Shown: positions 29,094-37,534 of the stretch, piece after piece
Layout of the letters: each line of letters starts with the position of its first letter
Numbering within the stretch: the first letter of the stretch is position 1
DNA from: Anaerovorax odorimutans DSM 5092
Lineage (GTDB): Bacteria > Bacillota > Clostridia > Peptostreptococcales > Anaerovoracaceae
Direction: 5' to 3'
DNA: 64,000 bases
Assembly: GCF_000426305.1 (NCBI RefSeq)
Contig: NZ_AUFC01000008.1
Span: 78,937-142,936, forward strand
Notes under the pieces: model-generated
What the model saw: only the letters and a program-made list of their open reading frames with translations
Database searches by the model: none
What the model was told of the DNA's origin: nothing
Position numbers and translations under genes: made by a program

Positions 29094-29801
29094 ATGCGCA
29101 CTATAATATGGTTTATATATTTTTGGCTTTATCTTATATTAGTTTGGCCTTACAGCCTTTACATAAATTTTAAAACAAAAAGAAATCAGGCTCCCTTAGA
29201 TTTAATATATAAGGTTGTACACAAATGGGCTTCTCGTTTACTTTTTCTTGCAGGTGTAAAAGTTACAGTCAAGGGATTGGAAAACATTCCAAAGGGCGGT
29301 GCCCTTATTGTAAGTAATCATCAAGGAAACTTTGATATTCCTATTCTTCTTTCAAAGCTTGATAAACCGAAAAGTATTATTGCTAAACTAGAACTTTCAA
29401 GGCTTCCCGGGATAAGCAGCTGGATGAAACATTTTCATTGTCTTTTTTTAGACAGAGGCAATGCGAGACAATCATTAAAAATAATGAAGGAAGCTCAGGA
29501 ACTCATAGATAACGGATTACAAGTAATAATTTTCCCAGAGGGAACACGAAGTAAAGGCAGTACTCCTGGAGAATTTCAACCTGCTGCTCTAAAGTCAGCT
29601 TTAAGTGCAGAAGCCCCTATTGTACCTGTTGCCATTGATGGTTCATATAAGGTGATGGAAGAACACGGTTTTTGGATTCATCCTGCTGAAGTAAAACTGA
29701 CTATACTCCCTCCAATAGAAACTTGTGAACTATCTAAAGAAAGGAAAAAAAATCTTCATAATGAAGTGAGAGATCAAATTATTAATATAATATCTAATTA
29801 A
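29094..29801 (+). CDS. plsC: 1-acyl-sn-glycerol-3-phosphate acyltransferase
   Basis: This 235-residue membrane-associated enzyme acylates lysophosphatidic acid to phosphatidic acid. The HX4D catalytic motif is seen in SNHQGNFDIPIL (about 75-86), and the glycerol-phosphate binding motif in IIFPEGTRSKG (about 142-152). An N-terminal hydrophobic helix (IIWFIYFWLYLILVWPY) anchors it. AAGGAA precedes the ATG. It is followed after about 60 nt by an amidase gene on the same strand. Confidence 0.93.
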   Translation: MRTIIWFIYFWLYLILVWPYSLYINFKTKRNQAPLDLIYKVVHKWASRLLFLAGVKVTVKGLENIPKGGALIVSNHQGNFDIPILLSKLDKPKSIIAKLELSRLPGISSWMKHFHCLFLDRGNARQSLKIMKEAQELIDNGLQVIIFPEGTRSKGSTPGEFQPAALKSALSAEAPIVPVAIDGSYKVMEEHGFWIHPAEVKLTILPPIETCELSKERKKNLHNEVRDQIINIISN

Positions 29802-29817
29802 ATATAGTGACACAATG

Positions 29818-29855
29818 CACTCCTCTTTTTCATATTATAAAAGAAAAAAGGAGTG
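29818..29855 (+). promoter_or_regulatory. Hairpin covering the amidase ribosome binding site
   Basis: CACTCCTCTTTTTC pairs with GAAAAAAGGAGTG with one bulge across an 11-nt loop. The 3' arm contains the AAAGGAG Shine-Dalgarno of the amidase gene. It could limit translation or act as a weak terminator for plsC (TTATTTG follows). Confidence 0.5.
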
Positions 29856-29864
29856 TTATTTGTT

Positions 29865-30425
29865 ATGCCTTCAATATATTTAAGTCCTTCTGTTCAAGAG
29901 TACAATAAATATGTAATAGGTGGCGATGAAGAATACTATATGAATCTCATAGCTGATGCAATGGTACCGTACTTAAGAGCTGGAGATATTGATTTTACAA
30001 GAAACAGTCCGGGGTTTACTTTGGATAAAATTGTAGAGCAATCTAATTTAGGAAATTATGATCTACATTTAGCTTTACATTCAAATTTTTCACCAAGTAA
30101 CCTTACGGGAATATTACAAGGTCCGGACGTATACTACTATGCTTATAACTCTCCGGCTAAAAGGGCTGCCGAAATTATAAGCAATAATTTAAAATCCATA
30201 TATCCAAATCCTGAATTAGTAACAGTAATTCCAAACACTACTTTAGGAGAAATAAAACGGGTCAAAGCCCCTGCTGTGTTAGTGGAAACAGCTTACCATG
30301 ATAATTATGACGATGCTACGTGGCTTAAAGATAATATAAATGGCATCGCAAAAAATCTTGTATATTCCCTTACAGAGTATTTTGAGATACCATTTGCAGA
30401 TCCATATGAAACTATTTCATATTAA
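29865..30425 (+). CDS. N-acetylmuramoyl-L-alanine amidase-like protein (Amidase_3 variant)
   Basis: The 186-residue protein has no signal peptide or wall-binding repeats. The Amidase_3 metal residues are partly visible: Glu in GGDEEYYMN, His in HLALHSNFSPSN and the catalytic Glu in AVLVETAYHDN. The first zinc His (usually DPGHGG) is replaced by the segment YLSPSVQEYNKY. This variant is recurrent in clostridial genomes, so it may be a real subfamily. ATG 29865 has AAAGGAG 11 nt upstream; a GTG four codons earlier overlaps the ribosome site. Its stop overlaps the stop of the convergent lipoprotein gene. Confidence 0.75.
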   Translation: MPSIYLSPSVQEYNKYVIGGDEEYYMNLIADAMVPYLRAGDIDFTRNSPGFTLDKIVEQSNLGNYDLHLALHSNFSPSNLTGILQGPDVYYYAYNSPAKRAAEIISNNLKSIYPNPELVTVIPNTTLGEIKRVKAPAVLVETAYHDNYDDATWLKDNINGIAKNLVYSLTEYFEIPFADPYETISY

Positions 30426-30904
30426 AAGTATTTCCCTATTATCTTCTGTGCATTATCTTCATCACCAGTAATGCACAGAATTACATAATTATCATTTGAT
30501 TCAATAATAGCCTTATTTAATTTGTCCATTTCTTTCGGTTTATAGCTTTCCATAATAGATTTTTGATCTTCCACTCTCATTTTAAGAGCATCTATTACCT
30601 TTTCCTTATCATCCTTGTTATTTATTCCGAAAACAGCTATTTCTTCTGCTGTAGCTCCTGTGGACATTAAAACATTATAAGAGGATATTTGATCTTCATT
30701 TATGCCATACATTGTTTCAATAACTTTCATATCAACATTTTCAAGCTGATCTTCAAAATCTATACTATCTAATAATTCTTGAGGTAGTGTTTTCTCAATA
30801 TTTTCAGAATCAGTAGTGTTTTTATCTGCACTGCAAGCAGATAGGCTCAATACAAAAATCATAATAACAGTAATTATTTTGCCAATTTTCTTAAGTTTAT
30901 TCAT
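30422..30904 (-). CDS. DUF4358-type lipoprotein
   Basis: The 160-residue protein begins with a lipoprotein signal (IITVIMIFVLSLSACSADKN), with the acylated Cys in LSAC. The mature part is acidic and contains NVLMSTGATAEEIAVFGINN, a pattern seen in DUF4358 proteins. In clostridia these often accompany SGNH hydrolases and MBOAT acyltransferases in surface-polymer acylation, and here an SGNH lipoprotein gene lies 38 nt upstream. No MBOAT gene is in the window. Function is unknown. An ATG two codons earlier is equally possible. Confidence 0.75.
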   Translation of the reverse strand: MNKLKKIGKIITVIMIFVLSLSACSADKNTTDSENIEKTLPQELLDSIDFEDQLENVDMKVIETMYGINEDQISSYNVLMSTGATAEEIAVFGINNKDDKEKVIDALKMRVEDQKSIMESYKPKEMDKLNKAIIESNDNYVILCITGDEDNAQKIIGKYF

Positions 30905-30942
30905 TTTCATTTTCCCTTCTTTTACCTCAAATTTAATATTTA

Positions 30943-31926
30943 TTATTGTTTATGTTCCTTTAAATATTCAAACCAAAGCTGACAATATTTTTTATTTAAA
31001 TGAACTCCATCCGTGGTGGCTTCTTCATACAAAAATCCATTATCATCAGTAACAGCTGAACTTGCATCAATATAATTTACACCCTTATCTTCTGTCATCT
31101 TAGCAATAAGGTTATTAAACTCTAAAATTCTATTATTATTAACATACGTACCCTCATCATTTTTTTTAGCTGTAACAGGCAATATTGCTTCTACGTAAAT
31201 TACAGCCTGCGGTTGCAGTTCTTTTAATTTATCAATTACTTTTCCATATTGATCAATAAACTTGTCTGTATAAACCCAACCTAATTCATTCATTCCCAAT
31301 TTTATATAAATTTTACCAAATTTACTTATTTGCAACGCTTCAGGAATTGTAAGCCTTTGTCCATTATTTTTAACAAAAGCTTTAGTAAGAACCGTGTTAA
31401 CATCTAATCCAGATTCAGTATATCCCGTTGCAGAAACCCCTGAATAAAGCATGAACCCCTGCATTCTAGAATCCCCTATAAACAAAGCATCATCAAAATA
31501 ACTATCATCCTCTTTTGGAGTCACAGAAGCAGGAACGCTTTCTTCTTCATTAATTTCATTAGATTTAGTGTTTTCATTGGTTTTACTATTCTCATTGGTT
31601 TTACTATTTTCATTGCTTGATTGTTTTGGTATAATACTGCTGGCCAATATATTATAATCATCTTTAATATTATCATATTTTGAATTCTTATTTTTTGTTT
31701 CACTATTTTCTTTGCTTACATCTTTCTTATTATCTTTTTTAGTCTCATTATCAATTACACTGTTTTCATTTTTTAATTTTATATCCTTTGTTTTTACATC
31801 CTTTCCTGAATTATTACATCCTGTCAGAAAAATACCGGATATACTCATTGATATAATTAATATAATAATTAAAATTCTTTTAATCATTATATGATTTTTT
31901 TTAAAATTGCTGTTATTTACCGTCAT
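30943..31926 (-). CDS. SGNH/GDSL hydrolase-type lipoprotein
   Basis: The 327-residue protein has a lipobox (ISGIFLTGCNN) and a long Lys/Asn/Glu linker with a tandem repeat (KTNENSKTNENTKSNE, about 108-123). The SGNH domain follows: FIGDSRMQGF carries the catalytic Ser, IYIKLGMNELG the Asn block and TTDGVHLNK the Asp-x-x-His pair. It probably de-acetylates or transfers acyl groups on surface glycans. The start at 31926 is favoured because AGGGG lies 9 nt upstream; the later MIKRILIII start has no ribosome site. It is cotranscribed with the DUF4358 gene. Confidence 0.8.
   Translation of the reverse strand: MTVNNSNFKKNHIMIKRILIIILIISMSISGIFLTGCNNSGKDVKTKDIKLKNENSVIDNETKKDNKKDVSKENSETKNKNSKYDNIKDDYNILASSIIPKQSSNENSKTNENSKTNENTKSNEINEEESVPASVTPKEDDSYFDDALFIGDSRMQGFMLYSGVSATGYTESGLDVNTVLTKAFVKNNGQRLTIPEALQISKFGKIYIKLGMNELGWVYTDKFIDQYGKVIDKLKELQPQAVIYVEAILPVTAKKNDEGTYVNNNRILEFNNLIAKMTEDKGVNYIDASSAVTDDNGFLYEEATTDGVHLNKKYCQLWFEYLKEHKQ
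31572..31616 (-). repeat. 18-bp tandem repeat inside the SGNH lipoprotein gene
   Basis: About 2.5 copies of an 18-bp unit (TTCATTGGTTTTACTATT on the plus strand) encode the repeated NENSKT linker. Such in-frame repeats can change copy number without a frameshift. Confidence 0.7.
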
Positions 31927-32047
31927 AGATGATTTCCCCTTTTTATATTTTAATGTCGATTTTTATAAAATTTTATCGTTATTTATTAAATTATAATACA
32001 AAGGTTAACATTTCTCCATATAAGTTGTAAAAAAAAAAGTGTTTATA

Positions 32048-32076
32048 TTGATTTAAATTTTGGAAACTGTTAAAAT
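32048..32076 (+). promoter_or_regulatory. Promoter positioned for a leaderless transcript
   Basis: TTGATT, 17-nt spacer, TAAAAT; the ATG begins 7 nt after the -10 box, at the expected transcription start. Confidence 0.7.
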
Positions 32077-32082
32077 TTTATT

Positions 32083-33240
32083 ATGGAAAGATTTAATGAA
32101 TTAATAAATGAAATATTAGCAAGCAACAGCCTAATTAAAATGGTCTTCAGTGGACTGCGTAAAAAATCGCTGCCTTTTAAAAAAGTATCAATTCGCCCTG
32201 TTATAATACAAGGGCTAGTTTACTATCAGGCAGAATATCATTTTGATAAAAAAGTTACTCATGAGAATTTAGATGACGAAGAATTTTATAATCTTTGTCA
32301 AGATTTACTATTAAATAATTTTAAGCAAGTGAATATTTTCAGTATTTCTGCTGATTATCAAATACTGGCTTCAAAACCTGAAAAGCCAAAGATTATAAAA
32401 AAAGATCCAAGTAAAACTTTAGAATGTTTAGAACATAATCAAAACAAGAAATATATTATTCCTGATGGAAAACCTTGTGACTTCTTAATTCGTCTTGGGG
32501 TTATGCAAAAAAATGGTCAAGTTGTTCCGAAGTACTATGCAAAATTCAGGCAAATAAACAGATTCTTGGAAATAGTTTCAGATGTACTTGAATATTTGCC
32601 CAATAGCTCAAATAGTACTGATAATAAAAAGCCCATAAAAATTATTGACTTTGGCTGTGGTAAAGCATATCTTACTTTTGCCCTTTATTACTATCTGAAA
32701 TTGACATTGAATAGAAATGTAGAAATAATAGGCTTAGATTTAAAAACAGATGTGATTAATTTTTGTAATGAGATAGCTAATGACTTAAACTATGATAAGC
32801 TTAAATTTCAATTAGGTGATATAGCTGAATACAATGATGCTGCTTCTGCGGATATGGTCGTTACTCTTCACGCATGTGATACTGCAACAGACTATGCCTT
32901 AATTAAAGCAGTAAACTGGAAAGCCTCTGTTATTTTATCAGTGCCTTGCTGCCAGCATGAATTGTTTAGCCAAATAAAAAATGATATTAATGATTCATTG
33001 TTAAAATACGGTATTTTAAAAGAACGATTTACTGCAATTTTAACTGATGGTATGCGTGCATTAAAACTGGAAGAATACGGATATGATATTTCAATGATAG
33101 AATTTACAAGTTTAGAGCATACTTCAAAAAATATTATGATAAGAGGTGTTAAAACAGATAAAAAAAATATGAAATCTGCCGAAGAATTTATAAAGCTTAA
33201 AGAATATTGGAATATCAATCCAACTATTGATCAATTATAA
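32083..33240 (+). CDS. Class I SAM-dependent methyltransferase, uncharacterised
   Basis: The 385-residue protein has an N-terminal domain of unknown role (KKVSIRPVIIQGLVYYQAEY) and a C-terminal Rossmann methyltransferase domain with IIDFGCGKAYLTFALYYYL (SAM motif I, about 187-205), EIIGLDLK and VVTLHACDTATDYAL followed by SVPCCQHEL. The Cys-Cys-Gln-His element and HACDTA resemble the PF13679 family, thought to modify RNA, but the substrate is unknown. No Shine-Dalgarno exists, and the promoter places the start of transcription at the ATG. Confidence 0.8.
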   Translation: MERFNELINEILASNSLIKMVFSGLRKKSLPFKKVSIRPVIIQGLVYYQAEYHFDKKVTHENLDDEEFYNLCQDLLLNNFKQVNIFSISADYQILASKPEKPKIIKKDPSKTLECLEHNQNKKYIIPDGKPCDFLIRLGVMQKNGQVVPKYYAKFRQINRFLEIVSDVLEYLPNSSNSTDNKKPIKIIDFGCGKAYLTFALYYYLKLTLNRNVEIIGLDLKTDVINFCNEIANDLNYDKLKFQLGDIAEYNDAASADMVVTLHACDTATDYALIKAVNWKASVILSVPCCQHELFSQIKNDINDSLLKYGILKERFTAILTDGMRALKLEEYGYDISMIEFTSLEHTSKNIMIRGVKTDKKNMKSAEEFIKLKEYWNINPTIDQL

Positions 33241-33277
33241 CCTATAATACATTTACTAATTTAAATTTATACAATTT

Positions 33278-33372
33278 ACAGAGTAGAAGTTTATACGTGA
33301 AGTGTTCTTTGAACGGGGAGTTGTCAAAGAAACGAAAGGAAATCCTGCGGTTTAAACTTTGCATCCCGCTGT
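33278..33372 (+). ncRNA. Tetrahydrofolate riboswitch (folE/THF class)
   Basis: The conserved elements appear in order: GAGTAGA, P2 arm AGTTTA, ACGTGAAGTG, P3 TCTTTGA, GGGGAGTTGTC, P3' TCAAAGA, AACGAAAGGAAATCCT (P4 with loop), GCGGT, P2' TAAACT and the ligand-binding TTTGCATCCCGCT closing P1. Helices P2 (AGTTTA/TAAACT), P3 and P4 (AGG/CCT) all pair. It precedes the folP and folB-folK genes, the expected regulon. The match was made by eye to the known consensus. Confidence 0.85.
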
Positions 33373-33390
33373 TATTATACTTAATAATCT

Positions 33391-33421
33391 AAGGGATAAG
33401 TATCTGTGCTTATCCTTTTTA
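33391..33421 (+). terminator. Riboswitch-controlled terminator
   Basis: Stem GGATAAG / CTTATCC followed by TTTTTATATTT, 20 nt after the riboswitch. GGGAT of the 5' side can instead pair with ATCCC (33363-33367) of the ligand-binding core, giving mutually exclusive folds and ligand-induced termination. Confidence 0.8.
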
Positions 33422-33508
33422 TATTTAATTAGTTATTACTATAAATCATGTATCTAACTAACTATTTAAAAATTAGTTTTATGTTTAATTAAGAAAGAAA
33501 GATAAATT

Positions 33509-33991
33509 ATGGAAAGGATAAACAAAATATTAAGTAATAAAATATTTAAACATTACTTGTATGAAATTGAATCTTGTGAAAAAGATCGTATATTTTGCAA
33601 ACACGATATGACACACTTTTTAGATGTTGCAAGAATTGCATATATTATTAACTTAGAAAATAACTACAATATGGAAAAGGACTTAATTTATGCAGCTGCA
33701 TTACTCCATGACTGCGGAAAAAGTATCCAATATAATTACGGCATACCCCATAATATTGCTAGCTGTGATATTGCAAAAGATATTTTATCAACTTGTGATT
33801 TTACTGAAAAAGAAATAAGTGCAATTATATGTGCGATTCGTGACCATAGAAACAGCAAAGTGATAAATGAATTTACACTAAGTGAATTATTGTATAAAGC
33901 TGATAAAATGAGCAGAAATTGTTTTAACTGTTCCGCTTCAAAAGACTGCAATTGGAGTAATGAAAAGAAAAATTTAAAAATATTGATATAG
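33509..33991 (+). CDS. HD-domain phosphohydrolase of the folate operon
   Basis: The 160-residue protein has the HD metal motif: His in CKHDMTHFLDVARI (about 31-44), HD in AAALLHDCGKS (about 65-75), His in GIPHNIASCD and RDHRNSK. A Cys-rich tail (NCFNCSASKDCNW) may bind metal. It is first in the riboswitch-controlled operon, 10 nt before folP. Its position suggests a role in pterin or folate metabolism, possibly as the missing phosphatase acting on dihydroneopterin triphosphate, but that is inference. Its stop TAG overlaps the folP ribosome site. Confidence 0.75.
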   Translation: MERINKILSNKIFKHYLYEIESCEKDRIFCKHDMTHFLDVARIAYIINLENNYNMEKDLIYAAALLHDCGKSIQYNYGIPHNIASCDIAKDILSTCDFTEKEISAIICAIRDHRNSKVINEFTLSELLYKADKMSRNCFNCSASKDCNWSNEKKNLKILI

Positions 33992-34001
33992 GAGATTACA
34001 A

Positions 34002-34808
34002 ATGAAAATAGGTAATAAAGAATTTGATACAAATAATAATACTTATATTATGGGAATTTTAAATATAACTCCGGATTCTTTTTCTGACGGAGGTAACTAT
34101 ACATCTATAGATAAAGCTTTAAAACAAACTGAAAAAATGATAGATGAAGGAGCTGCAATTATTGACATAGGTGGTGAATCCACAAGACCGGGAAGCAGTT
34201 TTGTCTCAGCGCAAGAAGAAATTGAAAGAACAATTCCAATAATAAAATCAATTAAAAATAATTTTGATATACCAATCTCCCTTGACACTTATAAAGCAAG
34301 TGTCGCAAAAGCTGGTATTTCAGAAGGTGTAGATCTGATAAACGACATTTGGGGATTAAACTATGATAATGAAATGGCTGAAGTTATTGCCCAAAGCGAT
34401 ATTCCCTGCTGTCTTATGCATAATCGAAAAGAAATAAACTATATTGATTTTTTATCTGATGTAACAAAAGATTTAAAAGATACATTGGAAATTGCAAGGA
34501 AAGCAGGAATTAAAGATAATAATATTATTTTAGATCCGGGAGTTGGTTTTGGAAAAACATATGAACAAAATCTTCAAATCATTAATGAACTTCAAGCCCT
34601 TCATTCTCTTGGCTTTCCTATTTTATTGGGAACTTCTCGTAAATCGGTTATCGGTTTAACTCTTGATTTACCAGTTAGTGAAAGAGTAGAAGGAACATTG
34701 GTTACTTCAGTTTTCGCAGTTCTAAAAAAATGCGCCTTTATTCGAGTACACGATATAAAAGAGAATTTCAGAGCAATAAAAATGACACAAGCTATATTAA
34801 AAAGATAA
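34002..34808 (+). CDS. folP: Dihydropteroate synthase
   Basis: The 268-residue TIM barrel couples 6-hydroxymethyl-dihydropterin diphosphate with p-aminobenzoate. Signatures are MGILNITPDSFSDGG (19-33), IDIGGESTRPGS (about 53-64), the pterin-binding ILDPGVGFGKT and GTSRKSVIG. AGGAGATTACAA precedes the ATG. It is the sulfonamide target. It lies between the HD gene and the folB-folK fusion, all reading from the same riboswitch leader. Confidence 0.97.
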   Translation: MKIGNKEFDTNNNTYIMGILNITPDSFSDGGNYTSIDKALKQTEKMIDEGAAIIDIGGESTRPGSSFVSAQEEIERTIPIIKSIKNNFDIPISLDTYKASVAKAGISEGVDLINDIWGLNYDNEMAEVIAQSDIPCCLMHNRKEINYIDFLSDVTKDLKDTLEIARKAGIKDNNIILDPGVGFGKTYEQNLQIINELQALHSLGFPILLGTSRKSVIGLTLDLPVSERVEGTLVTSVFAVLKKCAFIRVHDIKENFRAIKMTQAILKR

Positions 34809-34817
34809 GAGGTTATT

Positions 34818-35633
34818 ATGGATAAAATAAAAATTACTAACTTAAAAGTATTTGCCTATCATGGTGTTTACGAAGAAGAAAAGAACAATGGTCAAGACTT
34901 TTATATAAATACGGTATTATATACAAATACAAGAAAAGCAGGTCAAAGTGATGATCTTCAGCTTTCCACTAATTATGGTGAAGTATGTCATTTTATAAAT
35001 GATTATATGACAAAGCATACTTTTAATCTAATTGAATCTGTTGCTGAAAATTTAGCTGAAAATATTCTATTATCTTTTCCTTTAATTTCATCAATAGATT
35101 TAGAAATCTGCAAACCACATGCACCTATAGGTTTACCCTTTGAGAATGTATCAGTATGCATTACTCGAAGCTGGAAAAAAGCTTTTTTAGGAATTGGCTC
35201 AAATCTAGGAAATAAGCAAGCATATATTGATAATGCAATAAGACAATTAAGTACAAATTCTAAAACAAGAAATATCAGAGTATCAAAAATTATAGAAACT
35301 GAGCCTTATGGTATGAAAGACCAAGATACTTTTTTTAATGGAGCTATTGAAATTGAAACTATTTTATCACCCTTTGAACTTCTTGATTTTCTTCATTCTA
35401 TTGAAAATAATGCACATAGAGAAAGAAAAATTCATTGGGGTCCAAGAACATTGGATTTAGATATATTATTGTATGAAAATGAAATAATTAATACGGAAAA
35501 TCTTACAATTCCTCATATTGATATGAAAAACAGGATATTTGTTTTAGAGCCCCTTTGTGAATTAGCGCCCTATTACATACACCCTGTTTTTAAAAAAAGT
35601 ATAAAGCAAATGCTATGTGAGATTAGGAAATAA
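34818..35633 (+). CDS. folBK: FolB-FolK fusion: dihydroneopterin aldolase / HPPK
   Basis: The 271-residue bifunctional enzyme catalyses two consecutive steps. FolB spans about 1-118 (ITNLKVFAYHGVYEEEKNNG, with the catalytic Lys in ICKPHAPIG). FolK spans about 124-271, starting FLGIGSNLGNKQAYID and carrying the HPPK signature HWGPRTLDLDILLY. The fusion is common in clostridia. AAGAGGTTATT precedes the ATG. It ends only 5 nt from the stop of the convergent DUF2207 gene, with no terminator between. Confidence 0.95.
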   Translation: MDKIKITNLKVFAYHGVYEEEKNNGQDFYINTVLYTNTRKAGQSDDLQLSTNYGEVCHFINDYMTKHTFNLIESVAENLAENILLSFPLISSIDLEICKPHAPIGLPFENVSVCITRSWKKAFLGIGSNLGNKQAYIDNAIRQLSTNSKTRNIRVSKIIETEPYGMKDQDTFFNGAIEIETILSPFELLDFLHSIENNAHRERKIHWGPRTLDLDILLYENEIINTENLTIPHIDMKNRIFVLEPLCELAPYYIHPVFKKSIKQMLCEIRK

Positions 35634-35638
35634 AAAGA

Positions 35639-37531
35639 TTACCAGCGGCCACCTCCGCCGCCGCCCATTCCTCCGCCGGAAAATCCACCACCACCGGAAA
35701 ATCCGCCAATGTCTCCTACTGACGATGTATCAACTTTTGGTACAGAAATATTATTCTGAACAGTTGAAGTAAAGTGATGGAAAGAATTCATAAATAAATA
35801 AGTATTAAATACATTCATGCTATTGTAACTTGAATACCAAACAGGTTCAGGAACAACAATCTTTTCAAATTTCTTTACCCATTTATCATTCAAGCCAAAT
35901 ACATACGCATAAGGTAATACATCATAAAAATATTGAGGATTTTGAGATGAAAGAAGCTTTATTCTATCAAGTTCAGCTGTTTTTATAAACTCCTTAAATC
36001 CTAAAATTTTACCAAGCAGCATATTACTTTTTTTAGTTCTTTTTAACATTATTAATATGAAGAACAATACTATAACGCTTGATAAAATCATTAAAATACC
36101 ATAAATTATATTATCTAAAGCAAAAATACCGTAACCTAAAAATATTACTGCTGACAAAGCTGTAAAGATAGAACCTCCTACTATATTTCCCATAAACTTA
36201 GTCTTAGATATGCTGTGCTTTTTATCATTAGCAATAATAAATATAATAGTACCAATTATAAAAAGTATACCTGCTGCAATGGGCAATAAACCAAACATTG
36301 AACTTTTCATGCTTATCTGCGTCCCTAAGATGGCAAATATAGAAAACGATACAATTAATACAAGTATACTAAGCATCCTTGTAATCCTAGAAGCTATTGT
36401 AAAAATTCTATTTTCTTTAAACTTTGTAAAGTATGCTCTCAGTTGGTCTTTAGTTGCCTGAAAGCTGCCGTAAAAATCATCTTTTAATTGCTCCATTGTT
36501 ACTTCATCTCTATTATCAAAAAGACCGTTAAACATGGTATATTCATATGTTTTAGCATCCCCAGGTAAGTCCTTTATTTTCTTTAATATAAATTCTTTCT
36601 TACTTTCTTCTCTTATACTCAAATATCCTTTTTCAGCCCAATATATAATAAGAGAAACAATATCCTTACTATCCACAAAGCCATCTACAATATAACCTAC
36701 TTCTGCAGAATTATTACCTTCAGGCGGATAAAATTCCACCGTCTTGACAACTTTATCATCTCTTCCGAATAATAGCCATAATATTAAAGTAATCAAAGGT
36801 ATTAATGCAATTAATATAACAAGAAGAAGCTTTAATGCAGTATTGGTTTTTTCTCCCGTAAAATACCCTTCTTCTAAAGGTATTTTAACAGTTATTCCCT
36901 CATTTGCACTTATTGTTCTATTAGTTTTTGCTGTAATTTGATTTCCCTTAACCTTAAAATCCACATCATCCACATTATTTTGACCATAAGTTCCTGTAAT
37001 AAATTCAATTTTAGATGAATCAAAGGCTTTTGGCATATTTATAACAATCTTACTTGATAAAACAGGCTCAGGCCATTGTGTGCCCAAAACATTCCAGTAA
37101 AACTCATCAAAATCCTTAATGCCATCATCGTAAGCTGTAACTTTATAACTGATGGTAAATGTCTGAAGACCTGTTAAGTAAACATCTTCATCACCTATCT
37201 TAATTACCAGACAGTCATTTTCATGATAAGTCTCATAGTTATATCCTTCTACATTAACATCTGATAATTTTATTTTATATGCGTCTTTTCTCACTTCTCC
37301 GTCTACTTCACGAGTTACAGTGCCTATATATGGAATATATCTATAAATTCCCCTTCCCGGTTCAGTAAATTCCATTTGAATTTTTTCTGTAATATCATAA
37401 GTATTATTTTTATTTACATCTATTGTAACATCATAATCCTGTGTTTCCTCAGCAAAGGAATATGAAACACTGACAGCAAGCAGAAACACTGCAACAAAAA
37501 CAGTGGATAAAATCTTTGCTAATTTTCTCAT
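35639..37531 (-). CDS. DUF2207 family membrane protein, LemA partner
   Basis: The 630-residue protein has a signal peptide (ILSTVFVAVFLLAVSVSYSFA), an extracellular beta-rich DUF2207 domain (about 30-220), a membrane segment near 235, a cytoplasmic winged-helix-like region (KDIVSLIIYWAEKGYLSI), two to four more membrane helices (385-490) and a flexible C-terminal tail of Gly and Ser ending GGGGGGRW. It follows lemA by 3 nt, the usual pairing. The pair is thought to act in envelope stress, but the mechanism is unknown. AAAGGTGCAG precedes the ATG. Confidence 0.88.
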   Translation of the reverse strand: MRKLAKILSTVFVAVFLLAVSVSYSFAEETQDYDVTIDVNKNNTYDITEKIQMEFTEPGRGIYRYIPYIGTVTREVDGEVRKDAYKIKLSDVNVEGYNYETYHENDCLVIKIGDEDVYLTGLQTFTISYKVTAYDDGIKDFDEFYWNVLGTQWPEPVLSSKIVINMPKAFDSSKIEFITGTYGQNNVDDVDFKVKGNQITAKTNRTISANEGITVKIPLEEGYFTGEKTNTALKLLLVILIALIPLITLILWLLFGRDDKVVKTVEFYPPEGNNSAEVGYIVDGFVDSKDIVSLIIYWAEKGYLSIREESKKEFILKKIKDLPGDAKTYEYTMFNGLFDNRDEVTMEQLKDDFYGSFQATKDQLRAYFTKFKENRIFTIASRITRMLSILVLIVSFSIFAILGTQISMKSSMFGLLPIAAGILFIIGTIIFIIANDKKHSISKTKFMGNIVGGSIFTALSAVIFLGYGIFALDNIIYGILMILSSVIVLFFILIMLKRTKKSNMLLGKILGFKEFIKTAELDRIKLLSSQNPQYFYDVLPYAYVFGLNDKWVKKFEKIVVPEPVWYSSYNSMNVFNTYLFMNSFHHFTSTVQNNISVPKVDTSSVGDIGGFSGGGGFSGGGMGGGGGGRW

Positions 37532-37534
37532 AAT

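Noticed and set aside
31572..31616. CRISPR-like direct repeats
   Set aside because: The 18-bp copies are directly adjacent without spacers and encode an in-frame peptide linker.
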